This document shows positions 1 to 11,992 of a DNA stretch of 64,000 nt, in pieces. Position numbers and translations under genes: made by a program. This DNA comes from Theropithecus gelada (taxonomy: Eukaryota > Chordata > Mammalia > Primates > Cercopithecidae), in NCBI RefSeq assembly GCF_003255815.1, contig NC_037670.1, positions 61,020,960 through 61,084,959 of the forward strand, read 5' to 3'. The notes beneath the pieces are model-generated. The model worked only from the letters and a program-made list of their open reading frames with translations. It was not told the origin of the DNA and made no database searches. Within the stretch, counting starts at the first letter, position 1. Each line of letters opens with the position of its first letter.

Positions 1-160
1 ACAGGCATGTGGCACCTTGCCTGGCTAATTTTGTATTTTTAGTAGAGACAGGGTTTCACCATGTTGCCCAGGCTGATCTCGAACTCCTGACCTCAGGTGG
101 TCCACCTGTCTCTAACTTCCAAAGTGCTGGGATTACAGACGCGAGCCACTGCGCCCGACC
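1..160 (-). mobile_element. Alu SINE, partial at window edge
   Basis: The plus strand reads as the reverse complement of an Alu left monomer, including the complement of the GTAATCCCAGCAC promoter-box region, and ends at about 160 with the complement of the GGCCGGGCGC-type Alu start. Only the 5' part lies in the window. The rest is beyond the left edge. Confidence 0.93.
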
Positions 161-388
161 AAGTATCTCATTATAAATCAAAAGCCAGAAATTGTTAAGC
201 TTAGCGAGGAAAGAGTGTCTAGTCAATCACTGCAGCAAACTTCACTGTTGTCTTATTTTAAACGACTGCCAGAGCTACTCCAGCCTTCAGCAACCACCAT
301 CCTGATTGGTCAGCAGCCATTGACATGGAAGCAAGACTCTCCACCAGCAAAAAGATTACAACTCAGTGAAAGTTTAGATGATCGTTAA
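161..388 (+). pseudogene. Transposase C-terminal tail of a DNA transposon (Tigger/pogo-like?)
   Basis: An uninterrupted plus-strand frame runs from the Alu border to a TAA at 386-388 (about 75 codons). It contains SLQQTSLLSYFKRLPE followed by a Ser/Pro-rich stretch and a short basic motif PPAKRLQL. An AATAAA-like sequence follows at about 400. I associate this layout with the tail of a mammalian Tigger/pogo-type transposase, but I could not align it. The upstream part is hidden by the Alu or lies outside the window. The frame is open but has no start codon, so this is a relic rather than a gene. Confidence 0.45.
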
Positions 389-1887
389 CATTTTTTAGCA
401 ATAAATTACTTTAAAATTAAGATGTGATTTTCATAGACATAGAATAATATAGTGTAATAGAGTACAAGATAGTGTGCACTGGAAAGTCAAAACATTTGTG
501 CCACTCATTTTATAGCAATATTCCTTTTATTGCAGCTCTCTGGAACCAAACCTACAATATCTCTCAGCTAGGCCTGCATATAATTTTTAATCCCAGAAAA
601 AAAATCACTTATTTCATTTTGGAATTCAGACTCACTTATTGTACATGGATTAATTTTTTTTTTTAACAATTGATGGAGAAATGAAATTCTGAAAAATATA
701 AATCTGTATCAAGGCGGTATTTTCCTATAAAACCAAAATACAGAATTCAGCTATGAGAAAAAAAAGCAAAGAGAGATTTAAAAACCCACATCTGTTCCTG
801 GACACAGTCAGTGAGTTTAGCAGTGTTGTATATTCACAGTCATTACATCGGCAAATGAATAAATGCAGAAATAACATCCGATTCTGTGTATGTAGGTAGC
901 TGGATCGTCATTGTTCATCTTCTAATTCTGAGTAGTATCTGTTAACACAGCAGCAGACTATGTCTTTTTCAAATGTTGAAAAGACAGTTTTACTGCTTGG
1001 AATTACGTTACATTTCTACTATGCATAGTGTTTTCAAAACATCAAGCAGCAATATTACTGCTTGGAGAGTGATCGCCTACAGCATTGGAAATGTTTTGGA
1101 AAATGGACAGAAGAACGTCGCTTTTCCTGAAGCAGGACATCGCAAGGAGACACCCCAGCGGTGATTGTGAAGCACTTTGGCACCGTCACGGGCGTGGCAG
1201 AATGAATCAGGGTAGAGCCCTGCATGGCCTGAAAACACCATTTCTAACAATTTCACAACGAGTAGGCGTCCGTCCTCCCGGGGTCTTGGTTCCAGGGCTG
1301 TTCCTACCGCATTCTTCAAGCAGGCGGGAGTCGTCCTGCCGCAGGAGAGGCTGCCCTGCCCTCAGCTCTCTCCCAGTAAAAGAAGAGACAGAGGTGATGG
1401 TCCTAGAGGCGCCCCTTCCCCAGTATGGGACTTAGCAGAGGGCGGGCCCAGCAGGTCTGAGAGGATTCAAAGGGACTGACAGGTACCCGCAGCTGGGCTT
1501 CTGAACGCCTCCTGCTTTCCAAAAAGGCCTTTCACGCAGCCCCCCACCTTTTTCCAACAAGGCCCCCTACTGCATCAGGGCTCTTCCTGAATGACACGGC
1601 CATGTAGATGTTCCCTGGCCCTTACCCTGCGATTGTGCAGACCCTCAGTGAAGGGGCCCCTCTCAGGGGAAGCTGGTCAGGGTACTTGCTGACCTACCGT
1701 GGTCATTGGGCCTCGCCTGTGGTGTGGGCAGACCACCGCGGAAGCCGGTTACTGCTCTACAGGTGGCCTTGCCCTGTTCGCATCTGCACCACCCGGGTGT
1801 GCTCCCGTCCCACAGACACGATGCAAGGCAGCTAATAATCCTAACTACCATAACTCTTTTTTATGTGTTACTAAAAGTTTTTTCCCT
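389..1887. other. No recognised gene; GC-rich patch at about 1,120-1,840
   Basis: The first 700 bases are AT-rich and unremarkable. From about 1,120 to 1,840 the sequence becomes GC-rich with scattered CpGs, for example CCTCCCGGGG near 1,275 and GGGCGGGCCC near 1,442. Overlapping open frames of 60-116 codons on both strands are what GC-rich DNA gives by chance. I recognise no protein. An eroded LTR or a weak CpG-rich regulatory patch are possible. Confidence 0.5.
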
Positions 1888-2022
1888 GAGTGCATGGTCA
1901 CACACCTGTAATCCCAGCACTTTGGGAGGTTGAGGCAGACAGATAACTTGAGGTCAGGAGTTGGAGATGAGCCTGGTGGGCAACATGATGAAACCCCATT
2001 TCTACTAAAAATAGAAAACTTT
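1888..2022 (+). mobile_element. Alu fragment (left-monomer part)
   Basis: Contains TGTAATCCCAGCACTTTGGG and the CTACTAAAAATA middle segment on the plus strand, with many substitutions. It stops at the A-rich middle of an Alu and is joined directly to the next Alu. Confidence 0.9.
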
Positions 2023-2295
2023 GCCGGGCACAGTGGCTCACGCCTGTAATCCCAGAACTTTGGGAGGCCAACGTGGATGGATCACTTAAGACTGAGGTCG
2101 AGACCAGCCTAGGCTACAGAGCAAGACCTTGCCTCTACAAAAACATAAAAATTAAAACAAACAAACAAGTAGCCAGGCGAGGCTGAGGCAGGAGGATCAC
2201 TTGAATCCCAGGGGTTGAAGCTGCAGAGAGCTGTAATGGTGCCACTGCACTCCAGCCTGGGCACAGAGTGGGACAATCTCTTAAAAATAAAAAAT
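2023..2295 (+). mobile_element. Old Alu, head-to-tail with the previous fragment
   Basis: Starts GCCGGGCACAGTGGCTCACG and ends with CACTGCACTCCAGCCTGGGC and an A-rich tail. It carries many mutations and a shortened middle, as expected of an AluJ-age copy. The tail merges with the left TSD of the adjacent L1. Confidence 0.92.
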
Positions 2296-2525
2296 AAGAA
2301 TTCTTTTTAATTATTATATTTCAAGTTCTAGGGTACATGTGCACAATGTGCAGGTGTGTTACATATGTATACATGTGCCATGTTGGTGTGCTGCCCCCAT
2401 TAGCTCATCATTTACATCATTTACATGAGGTATATATTCTAATGCTATCCCTCCCCACTTCCTCCACCCCACATCAGGCCCCAGTGTGTCATGTTCCCCT
2501 TCCTGTGTCCAAGTGTTCTCATTAT

Positions 2526-5500
2526 TCAATTCCCACCTATGAGTGAGAACGTGCGGTATTTGGTTTTCTGTTCTTGTGATAGTTTGCAGAGAATGATGGT
2601 TTCCAGCTGCATCCATGTCCCTACAAAGGACATGAACTCATCCTTTTTTATAGCTGCATAGTATTCCATGGTGTATAGGTGCCAGATTTTCTTCATCCAG
2701 TCTGTCACTGATGGACATTTGGGTTGGTTCCAAGTCTTTGTTATTGTGAGTAGTGCCGCAATAAACATACGTGTGCATGTATCTTTATAGCAGCATGATT
2801 TATAATCCTTTGGGTATATACCCAGTAATGGGATGGCTGGTTTGAATGGTATTTCTAGCTCTAGATCCTTGTGGAATCCCACACTGTCTTCCAAAATGGT
2901 TGAACAAGTTTACAGTCCCACCAACAGTGTAAAAGTGTTCCTATTTCTCCACATCCTCTCCAGCACCTATAGTTTCCTGATTTTTTAATGATCGCCATTC
3001 TAACTGGTGTGAGATGGTATCTCATTGTGGTTTTGATTTGCATTTCTCTGATGGCAAGTGATGATGAGCATTTTTTCATTTGTCTGTTGGCTGCATAAAT
3101 GTCTTCTTTTGAGAAGTGCCTGTTCATATCCTTTGTCCACTTTTTGATAGGGTTGTTTGTTTTTTTCTTGTAAATTTGTTTGAGTTCTTCGTAGGTTCTG
3201 GATATTAGCCCTTTGTCAGATGAGTAGATTGCAAAAATTTTCTCCCATTCTGTAGGTTGCCTGTTCACTCTGATGGTAGTTTCTTTTGCTGTGCAGAAGC
3301 TCTTTAGTTTAATTAGATCCTATTTGTCAATTTTGCCTTTTGTTGCCATTCCTTTTGATGTTTTAGACATGAAGTCCTTGCCCATGCCTATATCCTGAAT
3401 GATATTACCTAGGATTTCTTCTAGGGTTTTTATGGTTTTAGGTCTAACATTTACATCACTAATCCATCTCAAATTAATTTTTGAATAAGGTGTAAGGAAG
3501 GGATTCAGTTACAGCTGGCTACTTATGGCTAGTCAGTTTTCCCAGCACCATTTATTAAATAGGGAATCCTTTCCCTATTTCTTGTTTGTGTCAGGATTGT
3601 CAAAGATCAGATGGTTGTAGATGTGTGGTATTATTTCTGAGGGCTCTGTTCTGTTCCATTGGTCTATATCTCTGTTTTGCTACCTGTACCATGCAGTTTT
3701 GGTTACTGAAGCCTTGCAGTATAGTTTGAAGTCAGGTAGTGTGATGCCTCCAGCTTTGTTCTCTTGGCTTATGTGGCAATGTGGGCTCTTCTTTAGTTCC
3801 ATATGAACGGTAAAGCAGTTTTTTCCAATTCTGCAAAGAAAGTCATTGGTAGCTTAATGGGGATGGCATTGAATCTATAAATTACCTTGGGTAGTATGGC
3901 CATTTTCACGATATTGATTCTTCCTATCCATGAGCATGGAATGTTCTTCCATTTGTTTGTGTCCTCTTTTATTTCATTGAGCAGTGGTTTGTAGTTCTCC
4001 TTGAAGAGGTCCTTCACATCCCTTGTAAGTTGGATTCCTAGGTATTTTATTCTCTTTGAAGCTATTGTGAATGGGAGTTCACTCATTATTTGGCTCTCTG
4101 TTTGTCTGTTATTAGTGTATAAGAATGCTTGTGATTTTTGCACATTGATTTTGTATCCTGAGACTTTCTTGAAGTTGTTTATCAGCTTAAGGAGATTTTG
4201 GGCTGAGACAGTGGGGTTTTCTAAATATACAGTCACGTCATCTGCAAACAGGGACAATTTGACTTCCTCTTTTCCTAATTGAATACTCTTTATTTCTTTT
4301 TCCTCCCTGATTCCCCTAGCCAGAACTTCCAACACTATGTTGAATAGGAGTGATGAGAGAGCACATCCCTGTCTTGTGCCAGTTTTCAAAGGGGATACTT
4401 CCAGTTTTTGCCCATTCAGTATGATATTGGCTGTGGGTTTGTCATAAATAGCTCTTATTATTTTGAGATACATTCCATCAATACCGAATTTATTGAGAGT
4501 TTTTAGCATGAAGGGCTGTTGAATTTTGTCAAAGGCCTTGTCTGCATCTATTGAGATAATCACGTGGTTTTTGTCTTTGGTTCTGCTTATATGCTGGATT
4601 ACATTTATTGATTTGTGTGTGTTGAACCAGCCTTGCATCCCAGGGATGAAGCCCACTTGATCATGGTGGATAAACTTTTTGATGTGCTGCTGGATTTGGT
4701 TTGTCAGTATTTTATCGAGGATTTTTGCATCAGTGTTCATCAGGGATATAGGTCTAACATTCTTTTTTGTTGTTGTTGTGTCTCTGCCAGGCTTTGGTAT
4801 CAGGATGATGTTGGCCTCATAAAACGAGTTAGGGAGGATTCCCTCTTTTTCTATTGATTGGAATAGTATCAGAAGGAATGGTACCAGCTCCTCCTTGTAC
4901 ATCTGGTAGAATTTGGCTATGAATCCATTTGGTCCTGGACTTTTTTTGGTTGGTAGGCTATTAATTATTGCCTCAGTTTCAGAGCTTGTTATTGGTCTAT
5001 TCAGGGATTCAAAATCTTCCTGGTTTAGTCTTGGGAGAGTGTTAAGTGTCCAGGAATTTATCCATTTCTTCTAGGTTTTCTAGTTTATTTGTGTAGAGGT
5101 GTTTATAATATTCTCTGATGGTAGTTTGTATTTCTGTGGGGTCAGTGATGATATCCTCTTTATCATTTTTTTATTGCATCTATTTGATTCTTCTCTCTTT
5201 TCTTCTTTATTAGTCTTGCTAGCAGTCTGTCAATTTTGTTGATCTTTTCAAAAAACCAGCTCCTGGATTCATTGATTTTTTGAAGGGTTTTTTGTGTCTC
5301 TATCACCTTCAATTCTGCTCTGATCTTAGTTATTTCTTGCCTTCTGCTAGCTTTTGAATGTGTTTGCTCTTGCTTCTCTAGTTCTTTTAATTGTGATGTT
5401 AGGGGGTCAATTTTAGATCTTTCCTGCTTTCTCTTGTGGGCATTTAGTGATACAAATTTCCCTCTACAGACTGCTTTAAATGTGTCCCAGAGATTCTGGT

Positions 5501-6337
5501 TATGTTGTATCTTTGTCCTCATCGGTTTCAAAGAACATCTGTATTTCTGCCTTCATTTCGTTATGTACCCAGTGGTCATTCAGGAGCAGGTTGTTCAGTT
5601 TCCATGCAGTTGGGCAGTTTTGAGTGAGTTTCTTAATCCTGAGTTCTAGTTTGATTGCACTGTGGTCTGAGAGACAGTTTGTTATAATTTCTGTTCTTTT
5701 ACATTTGCTGAGGAGTGCTTTACTTCCAACTATGTGGTCAATTTTGGAATAAGTGCGATGTGGTGCTAAGAAGAATGTATATTCTGTCAATTTGGGGTGC
5801 AGAGTTCTGTAGATGTCTATTAGGTCCTCTTGCTGCAGAGCTGAGTTCAATTCCTGTATATCCTTGTTAACTTTCTGTCTCGTTGATCTGTCTAATGTTG
5901 ACAGTGGGGTGTTAAAGTCTCCCATTTTTATTGTGTGGGAGTCTAAGTCTTTTTGGCTTGCTTTATGAATCTGGGTGCTCCTTCATTAGGTGCATATATA
6001 TTTAGGATAGTTAGCTCTTCTTGTTGAATTGATCCCTTTACCATTATGTAATGGCCTTCTTTGTCTCTTTTGATCTTTGTTGGTTTAAAGTCTGTTTTAT
6101 AAGAGACTAAGATTGCAACCCCTGCTCTTTTTGTTTTCCATTTGCTTGGTAGATTTTCCTCCATCCCTTTATTTTGAGACTATGTGGGTCTCTGCATGTG
6201 AGATGGGTCTCCTGAATACAGCACAGTGATGGGTCTTGACTCTTTATCCAATTTACCAGTCTATGTCTTTTAATTGGGACATTTAGCCCATTTACATTTA
6301 AGGTTAATATTGTTATGCATGAATATGATCCTGTCAT
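2526..6337 (-). pseudogene. L1 ORF2 relic (endonuclease-reverse transcriptase)
   Basis: ORF2 normally encodes a protein of about 1,275 residues: an endonuclease that nicks target DNA, a reverse transcriptase that primes from the nick, and a Cys-rich C-terminus. Here it is split over pieces at 6,107-6,337 (start, with CCIQETHL), 5,943-6,164, 5,500-5,925 (MGDFNTPL, SDHSAIKLE), 5,163-5,531, 3,793-4,902 (reverse transcriptase), 2,861-3,268 and 2,526-2,894. The FADD catalytic motif is still present at 4,237-4,248. Frame changes and stops between the pieces make it a pseudogene. Confidence 0.93.
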
Positions 6338-6400
6338 TATGATGTTAGCTGGTTATTTTGCTTGTTATTTGATGCGGTTTCTTCCTAGCATTGATGGTCT

Positions 6401-7403
6401 TTACATTTTGGCATGTTTTTGCAGTGTCTCGTACCAGTTGTTCCTTTCCATGTTTAGTGCTTCCTTCAGGAGATCTTGTAGGGCAGGCCTGGTGGTGACA
6501 AAATCTCTAAGCATTTGCTTGGCTGTAAAGGATTTTATTTCTCCTTCACTTATGAAACTTAGTTTGGCTAGATATGAAATTCTGGGTTGAAAATTCTTTT
6601 CTTTAAGAAAGTTGAATATTGGCCCCCACTTTCTTCTGGCTTGTAGCGCTTCTGCCAAGAGATCTGCTGTTAGTCCGATGGGCTTCCCTTTGTTGGTAAC
6701 CCGACCTTTCTCTCTGGCTGCCCTTAACATTTTTTCCTTCATTTCAACTTTGTTGAATCTGACAATTACGTATCTTGGAGTTGCTCTTCTTTGTGGCATT
6801 CTCTGTATTTCCTGAATTTGAATGTTGGCCTGCCTTGCTAGATTGGGGAAATTCTCCTGGATAACATCCTGCAGAATGTTTTCCAACTTGGTTCCATTCT
6901 CCCCATCACTTTCAGGTACACCAATCAGACGTAGATTTGGTCTTTTCACATAGTCCCATATTTCTTGGATGCTTTGTTCATTTCTTTTTACTATTTTTTC
7001 TCTAAACTTCTCTTCTCACTTCATTTCATTCATTTGATATTCAATCACTGATACCCTTTCTTCCAGTTGATTGAATCTCTTACTGAAGCTTGTGAATTTG
7101 TCACGTAGTTCTCATGCCATGGTTTTCAGCTCTATCAGGTCATTTGAGGATGTCTCTACATCGGTTATTCTAGTTAGCCTTTTTCTAACCTTTTTCAAAG
7201 TTTTTCGCTTCTTTGTGATGGGTTCAAACTTCCTCCTTTAGCTCGGAGAAGTTTGATCATCTGAAGCCTTCTTCTCTCAACTTGTCAAAGTCATTCTATG
7301 TCCAGCTTTGTTCCATTGCTGGCAAGGAGCTGCGTTCCTTTGGAGGGGCAGAGGCCCTCTCATTTTTAGAATTTTCATCTTTTCTGCTCTGTTTTTTCCC
7401 CAT
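6401..7403 (-). pseudogene. L1 ORF1 relic (RNA-binding chaperone)
   Basis: ORF1 starts with an ATG at 7,401-7,403 (MGKKQS-type start) and ends at 6,401, close to the usual 338-codon size. The C-terminal half (6,401-6,949, 182 residues) is open and contains the RNA-recognition and C-terminal domains, with RATPRYVIVRFNKVEMKEKM. An in-frame stop about 45 codons after the start and a frameshift break the coiled-coil half. The length is not a multiple of three. Confidence 0.92.
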
Positions 7404-8431
7404 CTTTGTGGTTTTATCTGCCTTTGGTCTTTGGTGATGGTGATCTACAGATGGAGTTTTGGTGTGGATGTCCTTTCTGTTTGTTAGTTTTCCTTCTAAC
7501 AGTCAGGACCCTCAGCTGCAGATCTGTTGGAGTTTGCTGGAGGTCCACTCCAGACCCTGTTTGCCAGAGTATCAGCAGTGGAGGCTGCAGAAGAGTGAAT
7601 ATTGCTGAACAGCCAATGTTGCTGCATGATCATTCCTCTGGAAGCTTTGTCTCAGAGGTGTACCTGGCCATGTGAGGTGTCAGTCTGCCCCTACTGGGGG
7701 AGTGCCTCCCAGTTAGGCTACTCAAGGGTCAGGGACCCACTTGAGCAGGCAGTCTGTCCATTCTCAGATCTCAAGCTCTGTGCTGGGAGAATCACTACTC
7801 TCTTCAAAGCTGTCAGACAGGAACATTTACATCTGCAGAGGTTTCTGTTGCCTTTTATTTGGCTATGCCCTGTCCCTAGAGGTGGAGTCTACAGAGGTAG
7901 TCAGGCCTCCTTGAGCTGTGGTGGGCTCCACCCAGTTCGAGCTTCTGGGACACTTTGTTTACCTACTCAAGCCTCAGCAATTGTGGCAGCTCCTCCCCCA
8001 GGTTTGCTGCGGCCTTGCAGTTAGATCTCAGACTGCTGTGCTAGCAATGAGGGAGGCTCCGTGGGTGTGGGACCCTCCAATCCGGGTGCAGGATATAATC
8101 TCCTGGTGTGCCGTTTACTAAGAACCTTGGAAAAGCGCAGTTATTAGGGTGGAAGGGACTCGATTTTCCAGGTGCTGTGTGTCATGGTTTCCCTTGGATA
8201 GGAAAGGGAATTCCTTTACCCCTTGCACTTCCTGGGTGAGGTGATGCCTCACCCTGCTTCAGCTCTCTCGGTGGGCTGCACCCACTGTCCTGCCTCCACT
8301 GTCTGACAAACCCCAGTGAGATGAACCCAGTACCACAGTTGGAAATGCAGAAATCACCGATCTTCTGTGTTGCTCACGCTGGGAGCTGTATCCTGGAGCT
8401 GTTCCTATTTGGCCATCTTGGAATCTGCCTC
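7404..8431 (-). promoter_or_regulatory. L1 5' UTR with retained YY1-type motif
   Basis: About 1 kb of GC-richer sequence upstream of ORF1. L1 5' UTRs are known to hold an internal sense promoter with a YY1 site near +20 and an antisense promoter further in. The complement of CCAAGATGGCC at 8,411-8,421 keeps the YY1 core. Antisense activity would point to the plus strand, into 8.43 kb and beyond. Activity is inferred from the family and not visible here. Confidence 0.7.
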
Positions 8432-8458
8432 AAGAATTCCTTTAAATACAGTTTACAG

Positions 8459-8759
8459 TCCAGGAGTGGTGGTTCATGCTTGCAATCCCAGCACTTTGGG
8501 AGGCTGAGGCGGGCAGATCACGAGGTCCAAGATCAAGACCATCCTGGCTAACACAGTGAGACCCTGTCTCTACTAAAATTACAAAAAAATTAGCTGGACG
8601 TGGTGGCATTTGTCTGTAGTCCCAGCTACTTGGAAGGCTGAGGCAGGAGAATTGCTTGAACCCAGGAGGTGGAGGTTGCAGTGAGCCAAGATCCCACCAC
8701 TGCACTCCAGCCTGGGTGACAGAGCAAAACTCCATCTCAAAACAAAAACATAAACAAAA
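8459..8759 (+). mobile_element. Alu SINE
   Basis: A near-complete dimer with GCAATCCCAGCACTTTGGGA at the left and CACTGCACTCCAGCCTGGGT at the right, ending in an A-rich tail with C and T interruptions. TTTACA occurs on both sides, a possible short TSD remnant. Confidence 0.94.
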
Positions 8760-8760
8760 T

Positions 8761-9641
8761 TTACACTATGTTGTAAAAAAACAGAACCTGACTAAGCAAG
8801 GGAGGGGTAATTTTGTATCTGTACACCTAGACCCAGGGTATTTAGCTAGGTGATTAACAAAGAAAGACTTCCTAATTACTGTTATCTTTATTCCCTGAGA
8901 CAATGCTTCTTTTCTATCAAAACTCACTGCATGCATAAGAACAATGACTTCACTCTTTTGAATCTTAGTTTTTTGTTTGAAAACTGAGATTCATAATTCT
9001 TTGTTTATGTTTCACTGCTTTTGGAAAAATAAATAAAATCTTTTAAGAGTTGATATAGTGCCTGGCATAGAATAGTAACCTGATGAATGTTACATACATT
9101 CACCTTTTTTGTGACTTTTTCTTACATAATATTTGTTAATCAAGAAATCTCTGGTGATTTAAACTTAAAGATGTTTTAAATGGATATAGTCCATATTGAA
9201 AATATGTTTCTTGACATTTTTATCTACCTACAGACATGCTTCATCCAATTGAAATCAAAAGCACAGAGGAATTCTGAGATCTGGCAAGATTTTACACAAT
9301 TTAAATGTTTAATATATTATTTTTTAAAAAGTGAGACTCTTCATTTTGTATTTATTCTCACTTTTCACTGATGCCCAAACATATTCCTTTGGCACATAAT
9401 GGTAATTCACTCCCATTAATCTTAGCAGATTTAGAAGCTCCAGCTCTTGCCATAGCTATGTTTCCATTCAGCTGGGAACCGCATTATAACAGTGTTTAAA
9501 AGCTTCATTTTTAATCAACTCTGCCAGACTACTCAAGTGCTCTTAAGACTTTATTTTCTCAAAGTCAAAATGCACAGTCTTCCAAGGATATAATGAGACC
9601 AACTGTCAAAAGATAATTTTCCTGATTTGGACCATGGTCCT
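8761..9641. other. AT-rich unique DNA, nothing recognised
   Basis: No repeat family, open frame or exon signal stands out. The longest plus-strand frame (9,180-9,371) looks random. Confidence 0.5.
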
Positions 9642-9656
9642 CCTGACCCAACTTTC

Positions 9657-11977
9657 TTTTTTTTTTTCTTTCTTTCTTTCTTTCTTTATTTATTATACTT
9701 TAAGTTCTAGGGTACATGTGCATAATGTGCAGGTTTGTTACATATGTATACATGTGCCGTGTTGGTGTGCTGCACCCATTAACTCGTCATTTACATTAGG
9801 TATATCTCCTAATGCTCACCACCCACACACAGTGGGACCTAGTGTGTGATGATGCCCTTCCTGTGTCCAGGTGATCTCATTATTCAATTCCCACCTATGA
9901 GTGAGAACATGTGGTATTTGGTTTTCTGTTCTTGAGATAGTTTGCTAAGAATGATGGTTTCCAGCTGCATCCATGTCCCTACAAAGGACATGAACTCATC
10001 CTTTTTTATGGCTGCATAGTATTCCATGGTGTATATGTGCCACATTTTCTTAATCCAGTCTGTCACTGATGGACATTTGGGTTGATTCCAAGTCTTTGCT
10101 ATTGTGAGTAGTGCCACAATAAACATATGTGTGCATTTGTCTTTATAGCAGCATGACTTATAATCCTTTGGGTATACCCCCAGTAGTGGGATGGCTGGGT
10201 CAAATGGGTCCGGATCTAGTTCTAGATCCTTGAGGAATCGCCACACTGTTTTCCACAATGGTTGAACTAGTTTACAGTCCCACCAACAGTGTAAAAGTGT
10301 TCCTATTTCTCCACATCCTCTCCAGCACCTATAGTTTCCTGATTTTTTAATGATTGCCATTCTAACTGGTGTGAGATGGTATCTCATTGCGGTTTTGATT
10401 TGCATTTTTCTGATGGCAAGTGATGATGAGCATTTTTTCATGTGTCTGTTGGCTGTAAGAATGTCTTCTTTTGACAAATGTCTGTTCATATCCTTTGACC
10501 ACTTTTTGATGGGGTTGTTTTTTACTTGTAAATTTGATTGAGTTCTTTATAGGTTCTGGATATTAGCCCTTTGTCAGATGAGTAGATTGCAAAAATTTTC
10601 TCCCATTCTGTAGGTTGCCTGTTCACTCTGATGGTAGTTTCTTTTGCTGTGCAGAAGCTCTTTAGTTTAATTAGATCCTATTTGTCAATTTTGGGTTTTG
10701 TTGCCATGGCTTTTGGTGTTTTAGACATGAAGTCCTTACCCATGCCTATGTCCTGAATGGTATTACCTAGGGTTTCTTCTAGGGTTTTTATGGTTTTAGG
10801 TCTAACATTTAAGTCTCTTATCCATCTTGAATTAATTTTTGTATAAGGAGTTAGGAAAGGATCCAGTTTCAGCTTTCTACTTATGGCTAGTCAGTTTTCC
10901 CAGCACCATTTATTAAATAGGGAATCCTTTCCCTATTTCTTGTTTTTCTCAGGTTTGTCAAAGATCAGATGGCTGTAGATATGTGGTATTATTTCTGAGG
11001 GCTCTGTTCTGTTCCATTGGTTTATGTCTCTGTTTTGGTACCAGTATCATGCTGTTTTGCTTACTGTAGCCTTGGAGTATATTTTGAAGTCAGGTACCAT
11101 GATGCCTCCAGCTTTGTTCTTTTGGCTTAGGATTGTCTTGGCAATACAGGGTCTTTTTTGGTCCTGTATGAACTTTAAAACAGTTTTTTCCAATCCTGTG
11201 AAGAAAGTCATTGACAGCTTAATGGGGATGGCACTGGATCTATAAATTCCCTTCGGCAGTATGGCCATTTTCACAATAATGATTCTTCCTATCCATGAGC
11301 ACGGTATGTCCTTCCATTTGTTTGTGTCCTCTTTTATTTCATTGAGCAGGGGTTTGTAGTTCTCCTTAAAGAGGTCCGTTACATCCCTTGTAAGTTGGAT
11401 TCCTAGGTATTTTATTCTCTTTGAAGCTATTGTGAATGGGAGTTCATTCATGATTTGGCTCTCTGTTTGTCTGTTACTGGTGTATAAGAATGTTTGTGAT
11501 TTTTGCACATTGATTTTGTATCCTGAGACTTTGCTGAAGTTGCTTGTCAGTTTAAGGAGATTTTGGGCTGAGACAATGGGCTTTTCCAAATATACAATCA
11601 TGTCATCTGCAAACAGGGACAATTTGACTTCTTTTCCTAACTGAATACCCTTTATTTTTTTCTCTTGCCTGATTGCCCTAGCCAGAACTTTCAACACTTT
11701 GTTGAATAGGAGTGGTGAGAGAGCACATCCCTGTCTTGTGCCAGTTTTCAAAGGGAATACTTCCAGTTTTTGCCCATTCAGTATGATATTGGCTGTGGGT
11801 TTGTCATAAATAGCTCTTATTATTTTGAGATACATTCCATCAATACCGAATTTATTGAGAGTTCTTAGCATGAAAGGCTGTTGAATTTTTGTCAAAGGCC
11901 TTGTCTGCATCTATTGAGATAATCTTGTGGTCTTTGTCTTTGGTTCTGTTTATATGCTGGATACGCAAATCAATAAA
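9657..11977 (-). mobile_element. 5'-truncated L1 with 15-bp TSD and micro-inversion
   Basis: Minus-strand L1 3' part. It is flanked by identical copies of CCTGACCCAACTTTC at 9,642-9,656 and 11,978-11,992. The T/TTTC-rich run at 9,657-9,690 is the tail. At the 5' end, 11,962-11,977 is the reverse complement of the L1 sequence that should follow, giving a 16-nt inverted tip next to the TSD. Confidence 0.96.
9884..11910 (-). pseudogene. Partial L1 ORF2 (reverse transcriptase and C-terminus)
   Basis: Two open pieces cover the second half of ORF2: 11,047-11,910 (reverse transcriptase with SLFADDMIVYLEKP) and 9,884-10,489 (C-terminal region ending LIGGN). A frame break separates them, and the endonuclease domain is absent because of 5' truncation. 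Confidence 0.93.
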
Positions 11978-11992
11978 CCTGACCCAACTTTC

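Larger units (their letters stand above)
2305..8431 (-). mobile_element. Full-length primate L1 (L1PA-type), inactive
   Basis: About 6.1 kb on the minus strand, reading from the 5' UTR tip (complement of GGCCATCTTGG at 8,411-8,421) through ORF1 and ORF2 to the 3' UTR near 2,305. It is flanked by AAGAATTCTTTTTAA (2,296-2,310) and AAGAATTCCTTTAAA (8,432-8,446), a slightly diverged TSD that confirms full length. Both ORFs carry several stops and frameshifts, so it cannot move. Confidence 0.95.

Noticed and set aside
1085..1435. A 116-codon frame in the GC-rich patch
   Set aside because: An overlapping antisense frame has similar length, no motif is visible, and GC-rich DNA gives such frames by chance.
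3793..4902. The 369-codon minus-strand frame as a possible domesticated reverse transcriptase
   Set aside because: It is simply the longest uninterrupted part of the ORF2 relic, bounded by frame breaks inside an ordinary L1.
7406..8121. Plus-strand frames across the L1 5' UTR
   Set aside because: They are antisense to a well-defined L1 5' UTR. An ORF0-like peptide is known for L1 antisense transcripts, but I cannot identify it here with confidence.
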